A stretch of 64,000 bases of DNA, taken from positions 930,001 through 994,000 of the forward strand of contig NZ_FNEG01000001.1 in assembly GCF_900100075.1 (NCBI RefSeq), in the 5' to 3' direction. Made by a program: the position numbers and the translations under genes. A model generated the notes under the pieces. That model saw nothing but the letters and a program-made list of their open reading frames with translations, searched no databases and was not told where the DNA came from. Source of the stretch: Chryseobacterium jejuense (GTDB taxonomy: Bacteria > Bacteroidota > Bacteroidia > Flavobacteriales > Weeksellaceae). Shown here in pieces: positions 50,486-59,964 of this stretch; the stretch's first letter is position 1; every line of letters begins with the position of its first letter.

Positions 50486-53169
50486 AATTCCTCAATAAGA
50501 TTATTCACGAACTGTTGGCACAAAACCCGGATCTATCTGCGTTTAACATCATTCTGCCCGGAAAACGTCCCATTGTATTTATCCGGCAGATTCTTGAAGA
50601 AAACAACTATTCCGGATTTCTTCCCAACTTTTTTACCATTGAGGAGCTGATTAATACGATTGCCGATAAACAGGTGATCCAGGGAATTCCACTTTGGCTT
50701 TTTTCATTTGATGTATACCGAAGCCTGAACCTGATTCCACGAGATAATTTTTCTGACTTTTTGAAGTGGTTTCCGACCCTTCAGAAGGATTGGGATGATA
50801 TTCTGAAGTTTTCAGACAGCGATCAGGCGGTTCTACAATACATGTTTGATGAAGAGAGGATTAAAGAATGGGCACAGGATCTTGGTGAAGATGATGATGT
50901 ACCAAGGAAGAAGTTTCTTAATTTCTGGCAGAACATGAATGTCTTTCTACCTGAATTAAAAAGCAGGCTGCAGGAAAAGAATTGGGCGACCTCAGGAATG
51001 ATTCACGAGGCTGCTAAAGCGAGTATCTCTGATTTTGCAAAGGATACCTCGGATCAGTTTGTATTCTGCGGATTTAATGCCTTTACGCCTGTTGAAGAAA
51101 AACTGGTAAGAAGTCTTTTGCGATGGAATAAGGCTCAGTGCTTTTTTCAGGCAGACCGTTATTATTTTAATGACGAAAGACAAGAAGCTGGAAAATTTCT
51201 CAGAAACCATAAAACATGGAAGGAATTTGATGATAACAGAGCTTTCCAATGGATAGAGGACGATTTTAATCAACCTAAAAAGATCAAAGTATATGAAGTT
51301 TCCGGAAATGTAACCCAAACCAAGGTGCTGCCGGAGATCTTTAAGGAAATCAACAATAAAACGTATTCCAATACAGCGGTAGTTCTGCTGGATGAAAATC
51401 TTCTTCCTGCGAGTCTGGATGTGATGCATGGAGTAGATAACCTGAATATCACGATGGGATTCCCATTGAAGAATCTGTCTTTCTCCAATGCAGTAAAACG
51501 ACTTTTCTATCTGCAGAAACAGTTAGAAAAAAATAAAACTTCGTATTACTACAGAGATGTATTTCCTATTCTTGAAGAGCTTCCAAAATCGGCTAAAGAT
51601 GAGTTGATCATCAATGATTTTAAAACGAAAATAGAAGAGAGGAATATCGTGTATATTTCTAACAAGCTTTTGAGTGAGCTTCTAGGAGAATTGTCTTATT
51701 TCAAACTTCTTCAAAAGGCTGCAAGTACAACTGCTTATCTGGATATTCTGATTTCATTTTGTCATCAGGTAAAATGGTTGGAAATAGATGATATACAATA
51801 CGAAAACGTATCTCACTTCGAGAATGCCTTTAGGGTTATTAAGAACCAGTTGACTCCCTACAATATTGAGATTAAAATGGAAACGTTGGAGATTCTCATC
51901 AACCAGCATATCAATTCTGAGAGTATCGATTTCCAGGGTGAACCTTTAAGAGGATTACAGATTATGGGATTGCTGGAAACACGTCTTCTGAATTTTGAAA
52001 ATGTGATCCTGCTTTCGGTTAATGAAGGGAAGCTTCCATTAGGGAATTCGCAGAATACTTATATTCCTTTTGATATCAGAAGATTCTTTGATCTTCATAC
52101 GTTTTTGGAAAACGATAGTATCTATGCCTATCACTTTTACAGACTGATCCAGGATGCGAAGAATGTTCATTTGCTGTACAATGCTTTAAGTTCGGGAGTG
52201 AATACAGGGGAAAAAAGCCGCTTCATTACCCAGATCGAAATGGAAAGTTCTCATGAGATTGAACACCTGATTATTGAGAATTCTTCAGAACCCATTACCA
52301 CAAAACCAATAGAGATTTCCAAGACGGAAATCGTGAAGGAGCGACTTCAGAAATGGAAGGAAAGAGTGTCAGCTTCTCATCTTACAAGCTACTTGTATAA
52401 TCCTATTGATTTTTACTTATCGAAAATCCTGAACACTTCAGAATCGGATGAAATTGAAGAAGAATTATCCGTGAAGAATTATGGGAACTTAGTTCACTAT
52501 TCACTTCAAGAAGTTTATGAAATTTTAAAGGGTAAGGTTTTAAAAGAAAGTGATTTAGAAAAGTCAATTAAAGCAATAGATAAGTATATAAATATTGCGA
52601 TTGAGAAGTTGAAACATCAGCCTGAATTCTATGAAAAAGGGATGAACTATATCCACAAAGCCATCGCAAAAAAGGTGATTGAAAATGTACTTAATCATGA
52701 CCTGGATCTTATCAGGCAAGGAAATACATTAGAGATTATTGACATCGAAAGAAGGTTCGAAAATGTGGAGTTTTATCTTGACGGGAAGGATAAAATTTCT
52801 TTCATGGGATTTATCGACAGAATTGATAAACTGAACGGAACGTTAAGGATCATTGATTATAAAACGGCTAAAATTAAAAACCTTCATGTAAAAATTGATG
52901 AAGATAATGTAGAACAGTATTTTCATAACAGTGACAGAAAACAGGCGCTACAGCTTTGTATTTATCATTATGTGATACAGCATCTTCCTGAGTTCTGGGG
53001 CTATCCAATTGAAACAGGCATCTGGAGCTTTGCAGAGGCTAAAAAAGGAATGGTTTCTCTTGTTTTCGACAAAGGAGACATTGATGATGCCATGAGGTCT
53101 GTTAAAAGCCTTATTCTTGAAATTCTGAATCCGGATATCAACTTCGTGGAAACAGTGAAGTCTTATTAA
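50482..53169 (+). CDS. AddB-like PD-(D/E)XK nuclease/inactive helicase protein
   Basis: The 895-residue protein starts at TTG 50482, overlapping the previous stop as TTGA; no ATG is available near the N-terminus and the start MKFLNKIIHELLAQN with IILPGKRPIVFI fits the family. A helicase-like body (ILLSVNEGKLPLG, IYAYHFYRLIQDAKNVHLLY) is followed by a C-terminal nuclease of the RecB type: VSASHLTSYLYNPIDFYL, NYGNLVHYSLQEV, RIIDYKTAKI (catalytic Asp-x-Lys). Such proteins act with an AddA/UvrD-type helicase in double-strand break repair; that partner is outside the window. Confidence 0.85.
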   Translation: MKFLNKIIHELLAQNPDLSAFNIILPGKRPIVFIRQILEENNYSGFLPNFFTIEELINTIADKQVIQGIPLWLFSFDVYRSLNLIPRDNFSDFLKWFPTLQKDWDDILKFSDSDQAVLQYMFDEERIKEWAQDLGEDDDVPRKKFLNFWQNMNVFLPELKSRLQEKNWATSGMIHEAAKASISDFAKDTSDQFVFCGFNAFTPVEEKLVRSLLRWNKAQCFFQADRYYFNDERQEAGKFLRNHKTWKEFDDNRAFQWIEDDFNQPKKIKVYEVSGNVTQTKVLPEIFKEINNKTYSNTAVVLLDENLLPASLDVMHGVDNLNITMGFPLKNLSFSNAVKRLFYLQKQLEKNKTSYYYRDVFPILEELPKSAKDELIINDFKTKIEERNIVYISNKLLSELLGELSYFKLLQKAASTTAYLDILISFCHQVKWLEIDDIQYENVSHFENAFRVIKNQLTPYNIEIKMETLEILINQHINSESIDFQGEPLRGLQIMGLLETRLLNFENVILLSVNEGKLPLGNSQNTYIPFDIRRFFDLHTFLENDSIYAYHFYRLIQDAKNVHLLYNALSSGVNTGEKSRFITQIEMESSHEIEHLIIENSSEPITTKPIEISKTEIVKERLQKWKERVSASHLTSYLYNPIDFYLSKILNTSESDEIEEELSVKNYGNLVHYSLQEVYEILKGKVLKESDLEKSIKAIDKYINIAIEKLKHQPEFYEKGMNYIHKAIAKKVIENVLNHDLDLIRQGNTLEIIDIERRFENVEFYLDGKDKISFMGFIDRIDKLNGTLRIIDYKTAKIKNLHVKIDEDNVEQYFHNSDRKQALQLCIYHYVIQHLPEFWGYPIETGIWSFAEAKKGMVSLVFDKGDIDDAMRSVKSLILEILNPDINFVETVKSY

Positions 53170-53596
53170 GTTTTTGCTAATTTTCTCGCTCCTTTCTTGC
53201 AGAATTTAGAAATGGTCCACCTAATGTTGTGTTTAAATATTTTTTTAACGCAACGCTATAATGATTCTAATGTTTTATTTTGAGGAACAAAGAATAGCGA
53301 CTTTATCGCTGATGAAGCGGCACGGTTATGCGTACGCTTAGAAAGAATCAATGAAGTTGATTCCATCTTTGCTTCCTTGAAATATTGCAATTGCATTATA
53401 AAATCTTTGCGTTAAATTTAAACGGCAATACTATTTTTTTTCAATAAACTTTGATGGTCATTAAGCGTTTTGTTAGTAATAAATACTTTTTTAAGTTCTT
53501 CTTGAATAGGGAAATAGATGATATTTTTTGTCGGATTTTGTGGTATAATTGTATCTTTACGGTAAAATTTTCATACATATAAAAACAGGCTTTCTC
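53170..53596. other. Intergenic region with repeat fragments
   Basis: No gene recognised. At about 53345-53425 it carries a fragment (ATCAATGAAGTTGATTCC, CTTTGCTTCCTTGAAATAT, CTTTGCGTTAAAT) related to 63073-63190. A promoter-like TTG-N21-TATCTTTA near 53538-53563 could serve the patatin gene. Confidence 0.4.
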
Positions 53597-55963
53597 ATGA
53601 AAAAACTCCTGATTTTGGGAACTGTCATTTTTTCTCTATTTCTTAAGTCTCAACAGATTAACGATTCCCTGAATACCAGATTACAACATGTAACCAAAGA
53701 CACAAAGTTTGGTTTAGCGCTGAGTGGAGGTGGTGCAAAAGGATTTGCCCACATCGGAATTCTGAAAATGATAGATTCCCTTGGAATTAAGGTGGATTAT
53801 ATCACAGGAACCAGTATGGGTGGTATTTTGGGTGGGTTATATGCTATGGGATATAATGCTGACCAATTAAAGAAAACCATTTATAAAGTTGACTGGAATA
53901 GGATTCTGAGCAATAAGATTCCATACAGTAAGGTGAATATCAGTGAAAAGGATGAATATGATAAATATATTCTGGAATTTCCTGTTGTAAAAGGGGTTCC
54001 AACGCTTCCCAGCTCTTATATTGAAGGGCAGTATATGGGTGAAGTTCTGAATACACTAACCTTTAACGCGAAGCATATCAATGATTTCAGTAAATTAAGA
54101 ATTCCGGTAGAGCTCACTTCCTCAGATATTGAAAACGGAGGTCTCATTATGCAGAAAAAAGGATCTCTGCCGCTTGCCATTCGGTCTACGCTGGCTATTC
54201 CTGCTGCTTTTGCTCCCGTTTATATTGATGGAAAACTATTGGTAGATGGTGGATTAGATCGTAATTATCCAGCCAATGAAGTTCGGCAGATGGGTGCAGA
54301 CTTTGTGATTGGTGGCTATACAGGGTTTAGGCTTTTTACGAAAAAAGAGATTGAAAACCCGATGAAAATGATTTATCAGACCCATGCCATTCGTTCAGTG
54401 GAAGATTTTAAGCATCAAAAGGCTTTATCCAACATTCTGGTAGACTTTGTGGATCCTTTGGGGGATATTACCACAAAAGACTTTGCAAGGTTCAGAAAGA
54501 TCATTAAAATAGGGGAAATAGAAGCCAGAAAACATCTTCCGGAATTTATTGCCCTCGCAGAAGCTCAAAAAAAGCTGGGGATTAAGTACGAACATGAAAT
54601 GATTGAGGAAGTAAAACTTCCCACCACAAAATTCACGTTCAGTGAAGAAAACGGAACACCTCTAACCGATGAAGTTGAAATTGCTGTAATTAAAAAGGAA
54701 TTGGGATTAACGGAAGGGAAGTATTATAATGTGAAAACGGTGAATGAAGCAATAGACAGGGTATTTGGAGTACGTCAATATGAAAAAGTGTATTATACCT
54801 ATACAAACGAAGGAGATGGACTTGTGATGAATATTTTCGTTAAAAAAGCTAAGAAAGGAGCCTTTAAGTTAGCGCTTCACTATGATACGGAACAATCGGT
54901 GGGAATTATTGTGAATTATACTTACCGAAATATTCTTGCCAATAGATCCAGATTTCTGGCTACCATCGATATTTCAGAACGTTTTAAGGCAAGATTGGCT
55001 TACCAGCGCTTTCTGGGTAGTGGCGATCATTGGTGGATAGATCTTGAAGCCAAAATGGTTCATCTTAAAAGTAATGATTTGATTTTCAGATCGTATGGAT
55101 ATGATGACGGGGACTACGCTACAAAGTTTCCTAACCACATGTATAGGAATATTACCGGAAAAGTAGCACTGAATTATAATATTACTCCTAATGCTTTTAT
55201 CTCTTTGGGAACAGAATTCAGTACAGAAAGGATGTATACCTTGTTGGATAAAATAGACCAGGCGAAAGTTGATAATTTTAGTAAAAAGCTCTATAATCAC
55301 AGTAATTTTAATGCTTTTCTGAAGTTTGAACAGAATAATCTGAATAAAAAATACTTTTCTACCAGAGGAAATCACCTACAGATAAGCACAAGACTGTATT
55401 TTGGAGATCAATATAAATTGTATGATCTTCAGGTGGTACAGCCTCAGTTATATCCAATTTTAAATCCCGAAACACCTGGTTATTCAGTACCTAAGAACCT
55501 GCTGTCATTTACGTTGAATGAAAATTTTGCGCATCCTATTACAAGAAGGCTGGCTGCCAAGATTAATCTTTTTCTGGGAACAAGTTTTGGTGCATACAGC
55601 GAAGAAACCGTCCCATATTTTTTCCTCAATCAGAAGTATAATATAGGGGGAAGTGAATACAATTATGATTTGCTAAATCCTGAGTTTAACGGCCTTCGTC
55701 AAAAAGAATTACCAATGAACTCTATAGCTAAACTGGGAGTATCTCTTCAGTATAGAATTATGAAAAGGTTATATTTAACACCTTCTTTCAGCTATGGGAA
55801 AGTAAGTGAGGAGTTTTCTCCTTTCAATGATAGTTTTGCAATGTTCGGGTATGGAGTGAACCTTGGATATGAATCTCTTATAGGCCCCATTAATCTTAAT
55901 ATTTCCAGAAATAACCAGCTTGATTTTTCAAGAATATATTTCAGTATTGGGTTTAAGTTTTAA
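53597..55963 (+). CDS. Patatin-like phospholipase fused to an outer-membrane beta-barrel (type Vd-like)
   Basis: Start set at 53597 for the signal peptide MKKLLILGTVIFSLFLKSQ. Of 788 residues, about 35-330 are a patatin domain with oxyanion loop GGGAKG (44-49), nucleophile Ser73 in GTSMG and Asp217 in VDGG, so the Ser-Asp dyad is intact. A POTRA-like linker (about 350-420) and a C-terminal Omp85-type barrel (about 430-788, ending in FSRIYFSIGFKF) follow. This is the PlpD/type Vd layout: the barrel displays or carries the lipase across the outer membrane. Monocistronic. Confidence 0.9.
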   Translation: MKKLLILGTVIFSLFLKSQQINDSLNTRLQHVTKDTKFGLALSGGGAKGFAHIGILKMIDSLGIKVDYITGTSMGGILGGLYAMGYNADQLKKTIYKVDWNRILSNKIPYSKVNISEKDEYDKYILEFPVVKGVPTLPSSYIEGQYMGEVLNTLTFNAKHINDFSKLRIPVELTSSDIENGGLIMQKKGSLPLAIRSTLAIPAAFAPVYIDGKLLVDGGLDRNYPANEVRQMGADFVIGGYTGFRLFTKKEIENPMKMIYQTHAIRSVEDFKHQKALSNILVDFVDPLGDITTKDFARFRKIIKIGEIEARKHLPEFIALAEAQKKLGIKYEHEMIEEVKLPTTKFTFSEENGTPLTDEVEIAVIKKELGLTEGKYYNVKTVNEAIDRVFGVRQYEKVYYTYTNEGDGLVMNIFVKKAKKGAFKLALHYDTEQSVGIIVNYTYRNILANRSRFLATIDISERFKARLAYQRFLGSGDHWWIDLEAKMVHLKSNDLIFRSYGYDDGDYATKFPNHMYRNITGKVALNYNITPNAFISLGTEFSTERMYTLLDKIDQAKVDNFSKKLYNHSNFNAFLKFEQNNLNKKYFSTRGNHLQISTRLYFGDQYKLYDLQVVQPQLYPILNPETPGYSVPKNLLSFTLNENFAHPITRRLAAKINLFLGTSFGAYSEETVPYFFLNQKYNIGGSEYNYDLLNPEFNGLRQKELPMNSIAKLGVSLQYRIMKRLYLTPSFSYGKVSEEFSPFNDSFAMFGYGVNLGYESLIGPINLNISRNNQLDFSRIYFSIGFKF

Positions 55964-55984
55964 ACCGATATTAGTTATAAAATA

Positions 55985-56027
55985 AAAAACTCCTTATTTA
56001 AATGATCAGTTTGAATAAGGAGTTTTT
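55985..56027. terminator. Bidirectional terminator
   Basis: AAAAACTCCTTATT (55985-55998) and AATAAGGAGTTTTT (56014-56027), between convergent patatin and peroxidase genes. Confidence 0.85.
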
Positions 56028-56062
56028 ATTTGTTTTAAATCAGTGTTTTAGAATTTGATATT

Positions 56063-57199
56063 TTACTGCCTTGGAATTTCAGGACGGGGCATTTTGTAAT
56101 AACTTCCAGACATACTTTTCAGAAAAGCAACAATAGCATCTATTTCCTGGTTGTTAAGCTGTAATGGTTTCATCTTTTGATCGGTTACGGGAAATTTAGG
56201 GTCAGCTTTCTTTTCTTCAGGGCTAGGGTTAATCATCTGCATTCCGCTGTTGTATAAATTAACCACACCATGCAGATCATCCATTAAACCATTGTGCATC
56301 CATGGAGCAGTGTAACTCAGGTCTCTTAAAGATGGCGTTTTAAATTTACCTACGTCATTGGGGTTATTGGTGATGTGGTACAATCCAAGGTCTTCATATT
56401 CACGTTGATAATAGGTAAGCCCAATGTTGTGGAATGATTCATCAGTTAGATATTTACCATAATGACAATTCATACATCTTGCTTTGGTGCGAAAAAGGTG
56501 CATCCCGTAGATTTCTTTATCACTCATAGCTTTATGATCCCCTTTAATAAATTTATCCAGTTTACTAGGCTGACTGCTGATGGTACGCTGGAAAGTAGCC
56601 AATGCGCTGGCAATCTGATTAAACGTAATTCTATCTGTGTGGTAAACCTCTTTAAAAAGCTGCCTGTATTCTTTATATTTTGAAAGTTTTCCGGCCAGTT
56701 TCTCAGGTTTCATATTCATCTCGTTGTGAGCGGAAATAGGGCCTACAAGTTGTTCTTCCAGTGTTTTAGCTCTTCCATCCCAGAAATAAGAAGTCCTGTC
56801 TGCAATATTATAAAGAGATTGTGTATTTCTTTTCCCCAGCAGATGATCGTTGCCTAATGCAACTTCCTGTCCATCACTCCAACCTAATTCAGGATTATGA
56901 CAGCTGCTGCAGGAAACCTGGCTTGAAGATGATAATTTGGGATCAAAGAACAATTTTTTACCCAGCATTACATCGGGACGTTCCTGGGTTTCATAATAAT
57001 TGGAATCCCATTCTATGGCTTCAAACTCTTTCCAATCCACATCAGCATCTATGGAAGGTTTTGGCCAATATTGTATAGACTTTTTGTATTGTGCTGCCAC
57101 TTCTCCATAATCTGTGGTATAGCTTCGTAGGGTATGCTGCATGCAAAATAGAGCTACAAAGCCTATCAGCAGTATTAATTTAATATCTGAAAATTTCAT
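56063..57199 (-). CDS. Di-heme cytochrome c peroxidase / MauG family protein
   Basis: The 378-residue protein has an N-terminal membrane or signal segment (residues 7-22) and two heme-binding motifs, CSSCH (97-101) and CMNCH (242-246). It also has the family segments LGKKLFFDPKLS, GKRNTQSLYN, YFWDGRAKTLEEQ and TPSLRDLSYTAPWMHNGLM. It is periplasmic, reducing peroxide or oxidising a partner substrate. It is the last gene of the operon that starts with the TonB-dependent receptor; only 8 nt separate it from the barrel gene. Its role there may be to oxidise a ligand or metal taken up by that system; this is inferred. Confidence 0.92.
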   Translation of the reverse strand: MKFSDIKLILLIGFVALFCMQHTLRSYTTDYGEVAAQYKKSIQYWPKPSIDADVDWKEFEAIEWDSNYYETQERPDVMLGKKLFFDPKLSSSSQVSCSSCHNPELGWSDGQEVALGNDHLLGKRNTQSLYNIADRTSYFWDGRAKTLEEQLVGPISAHNEMNMKPEKLAGKLSKYKEYRQLFKEVYHTDRITFNQIASALATFQRTISSQPSKLDKFIKGDHKAMSDKEIYGMHLFRTKARCMNCHYGKYLTDESFHNIGLTYYQREYEDLGLYHITNNPNDVGKFKTPSLRDLSYTAPWMHNGLMDDLHGVVNLYNSGMQMINPSPEEKKADPKFPVTDQKMKPLQLNNQEIDAIVAFLKSMSGSYYKMPRPEIPRQ

Positions 57200-57207
57200 G
57201 TTTTTAT

Positions 57208-58722
57208 TTAAAAAATGCCTCCTATGGTTGCTGCAAAAAGCATATTATTACTGTTTTTAAAATTGCTGTATATCATTTTACCGCCTACATAAGCATTCTT
57301 AATAACCGGAAGATTGAAATGAAAATTAATATCAAGTTTGGCCTGCCAGAAGTCTGCAGACTGAAAGCTGTAGTTTTCCTGTAGCATCTGTTGGATAGCC
57401 GGCTTGCTGAAACTATTGAATATAGCATCTTTTTTATAAACATCTGTAACGGAGACTCCCATAGAAACAGAAAGAGCAAGCTTGTCTGTAAATATTTTCA
57501 TCCATTGATAATCCGCACCATAGATAAGTTTATTTAAATCAATGATAGAAAGTGGAGTAGTATATTTTTCCTTTTCCTGTATGAAACCAAAATAAGGAAG
57601 CAGAGATGATTTTGCATTCTGATGTTCCATTTCTAAGATGCCTTTCAATACTACATTCGTTACCCGATGACTGTATTTTTCAGCAGATCCAATCTGTATG
57701 TAATTTCTTGAGTTATCATTTAAAAACAGGTTTTCAGTTCCTTTTCTGTTGATATGGTTTCCAATCGCAGAAATTCCCCAGGAGATTTTTCCTGTTTCAA
57801 AAAACTTACCTAACGAGAAATTGAATTGTTGTTCATTAATCTTTGAGGCATTAAGATCTGCGTATTCGGTCAGAAGTTTGTCGAGGTTGAACTGTTTAAT
57901 TCCGGCAGTAAGATACCATGATCTGTTTTCTGCTTCGAAGATCTGTAAACCACCACCATAAGTCCAGCCTTCATAATAAGCCTGACGAAGCTTTCCTGAA
58001 AGCAATTCGTTGTAGTTTCCCAACCCATTCATATTGTAGATCATAGGAAATCCCTGATTGCTTACAAAGCTCAGATAATGTTTTTGAGTGTATTTTTCAG
58101 CTTCTACATAAGCCCCGATTTTAAATTTCCCAAACATCATTTTATGAGCTCCCAATGCTAATGAAAACGTTGCTGCAGTATTCTTGGGCCTGGGATCAAT
58201 ATCCCGGTAGCTTAAACTGGCTTTATAGCTTCCTGTAACCCCCAGAGTATATGAATTGATTTGCTTAGAATATCCACCGGAAAACGAATAGTTTTCAAAC
58301 TTCATATCGCCGCCTACACTGTCTGCAGCTACATAAGGGTAGATAATGTCATAATCAGCATTTTCATTCCATACTACCTGCTTGTTTTTTCCTTGTGAGT
58401 AGGAAGCATTCCCCCAAACCACGGTTTTCGGATCCAATATCTGATGAGTGCTGGCTTGCGCTCCCCAAAGATTTTTTCCGTTGCCTTTTTGCTTTATTTC
58501 ATTAGGAGTATCATTGTTTTGAGTGAATATATTAAAAACTGTAAGCTGATACTTTCTTGAGCCTAACATATTGGCCGGGTTGTTGTTGATGCTGTTTTTG
58601 AGCATTCTATCATAGCTGTATTCTTCCCGGATTGTCTTCATGATCGTATCATTGTCCTGAGCGTACATTTCAGAACTAAGAAAAAGAACCGGCAGGATAA
58701 GTATGGAGTGAAAATGTTTCAT
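57208..58722 (-). CDS. Outer-membrane beta-barrel protein (DUF6850-like)
   Basis: The 504-residue protein has a signal peptide (MKHFHSILILPVLFLSSEMYAQ) and alternating amphipathic strands throughout (GNASYSQGKNKQVVWNE, FSGGYSKQINSYTLGVTGSY), ending in a typical last barrel strand. It resembles the DUF6850 family of Bacteroidetes; that assignment is from memory. It lies 1 nt after the DUF4876 gene and 8 nt before the peroxidase gene, in one operon. It may act as a pore or receptor partner of the TonB system. Confidence 0.75.
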   Translation of the reverse strand: MKHFHSILILPVLFLSSEMYAQDNDTIMKTIREEYSYDRMLKNSINNNPANMLGSRKYQLTVFNIFTQNNDTPNEIKQKGNGKNLWGAQASTHQILDPKTVVWGNASYSQGKNKQVVWNENADYDIIYPYVAADSVGGDMKFENYSFSGGYSKQINSYTLGVTGSYKASLSYRDIDPRPKNTAATFSLALGAHKMMFGKFKIGAYVEAEKYTQKHYLSFVSNQGFPMIYNMNGLGNYNELLSGKLRQAYYEGWTYGGGLQIFEAENRSWYLTAGIKQFNLDKLLTEYADLNASKINEQQFNFSLGKFFETGKISWGISAIGNHINRKGTENLFLNDNSRNYIQIGSAEKYSHRVTNVVLKGILEMEHQNAKSSLLPYFGFIQEKEKYTTPLSIIDLNKLIYGADYQWMKIFTDKLALSVSMGVSVTDVYKKDAIFNSFSKPAIQQMLQENYSFQSADFWQAKLDINFHFNLPVIKNAYVGGKMIYSNFKNSNNMLFAATIGGIF

Positions 58723-58723
58723 T

Positions 58724-59944
58724 TTAGTTGAATAATGAAGGTTTTACACCGTGTTCAAAATCCGTAGTGGAATTATTGGTGTCTTTTAAAATATCTTTCC
58801 CATCTGCATTTTTTCCAATAACTTTTCTACGGACTGCTTTTCCAAAACGGTTTTTATCCCCGTCAAAAGAAGTTACAGAAGTCCATCCCATGTCTAAAGA
58901 AGGAGACGTTACCAACCATTGGAAAGAATCCTGTACACTTAGGTTTATGGCATCTGTGATCCATTCGTTTGGAATCTTAACAGCCAATCCATCCATAGGA
59001 TAAACATCTCCTCCGAAAGTGAGATTATAAGTATAAGTGTATGAATTCTGGCTGATTAAAGACTCATTGGTCGTTCCCTGTGGCATACGTGCTAAAGCAT
59101 AAGCGTAATATCCCTGTGTGTGAATCACCATTTTTTCAAATACATTTACCATTTTAGGAACTGCAGGATTATCAATATCATCAGAGTCTTCCTTGAAAAT
59201 TTGAAAATTAGCGTGAGACAGATTGATGGATAAAGAATTAAACTCTTTATGGTTGATGGCATCTTCTGCAATGATGATAGATGCTCCTGGCAAAACAGGG
59301 TAAGTAGTTCCATTTCCGGGGATTCTGATGATGGCGCCGGCAGAGAATGTTGATCCCATGATATTCGGGCTGTAATCCTGTTTTTCATTAGTCATGAAAG
59401 CAGATTGTATCAATAGCATTCCATCAGCATATAATGTTTTATCTGTATTATTGGTTATTTTAAAATATTGGTCACCAAAATACATAGCTCCTTGTGGGGT
59501 TTTAGTTCCTGTAAAGAATACCTCTTCAAGAATAAGGTCACTGCTTCCGGCTTTCATTGAAATATCGATGGTTTTAGTCTGTTCAGTACCGTTGATAACC
59601 ACTCCGGTCTGTAATCCGCCTACTTTCGCTTCGGTAGCTGTTGAATTGTCTGTATATACAATGCTTCCTTCCACGGTAATGTTATACGTTCCCATAGGAA
59701 GAACTGTTTTCAGGGAATTCGTGTTCTTAAGCTCCTGAGTGGTCGTAAAGCCAGTATTCAGTTCCTTAAAGTTTACGGTAAGATTTTTATATTCTTTTAC
59801 CTGAATATTTTCAGGAACTACTTTCAGCTGTAGGTTTAAAGTAGTTTGTGCCTGTGCTTCCGGTGCATCGGAATCGGACGAACATGCTGCGAGACTTAGT
59901 ACAGCACACGATAGTAATAGTGTTCTTAATAAATGTTTAAACAT
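58724..59944 (-). CDS. DUF4876 lipoprotein
   Basis: The 406-residue protein has a lipobox (LAAC, residues about 18-21) followed by SSDSD. An Ig-like N-terminal part (LQLKVVPENIQVKEYKNLTV, LPMGTYNITVEGSI) precedes a DUF4876 domain (SDLILEEVFFTGTKTPQGAM, FGDQYFKITNNTDKTLYADG, DMGWTSVTSFDGDKNRFGKA). The family resembles lamin-tail-like or surface adhesin domains and has no proven function. It lies between the TonB-dependent receptor (20 nt upstream) and the barrel gene, as a likely surface-exposed ligand-binding partner. Confidence 0.85.
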   Translation of the reverse strand: MFKHLLRTLLLSCAVLSLAACSSDSDAPEAQAQTTLNLQLKVVPENIQVKEYKNLTVNFKELNTGFTTTQELKNTNSLKTVLPMGTYNITVEGSIVYTDNSTATEAKVGGLQTGVVINGTEQTKTIDISMKAGSSDLILEEVFFTGTKTPQGAMYFGDQYFKITNNTDKTLYADGMLLIQSAFMTNEKQDYSPNIMGSTFSAGAIIRIPGNGTTYPVLPGASIIIAEDAINHKEFNSLSINLSHANFQIFKEDSDDIDNPAVPKMVNVFEKMVIHTQGYYAYALARMPQGTTNESLISQNSYTYTYNLTFGGDVYPMDGLAVKIPNEWITDAINLSVQDSFQWLVTSPSLDMGWTSVTSFDGDKNRFGKAVRRKVIGKNADGKDILKDTNNSTTDFEHGVKPSLFN

Positions 59945-59964
59945 AACGTATTAAATTGAAATTG

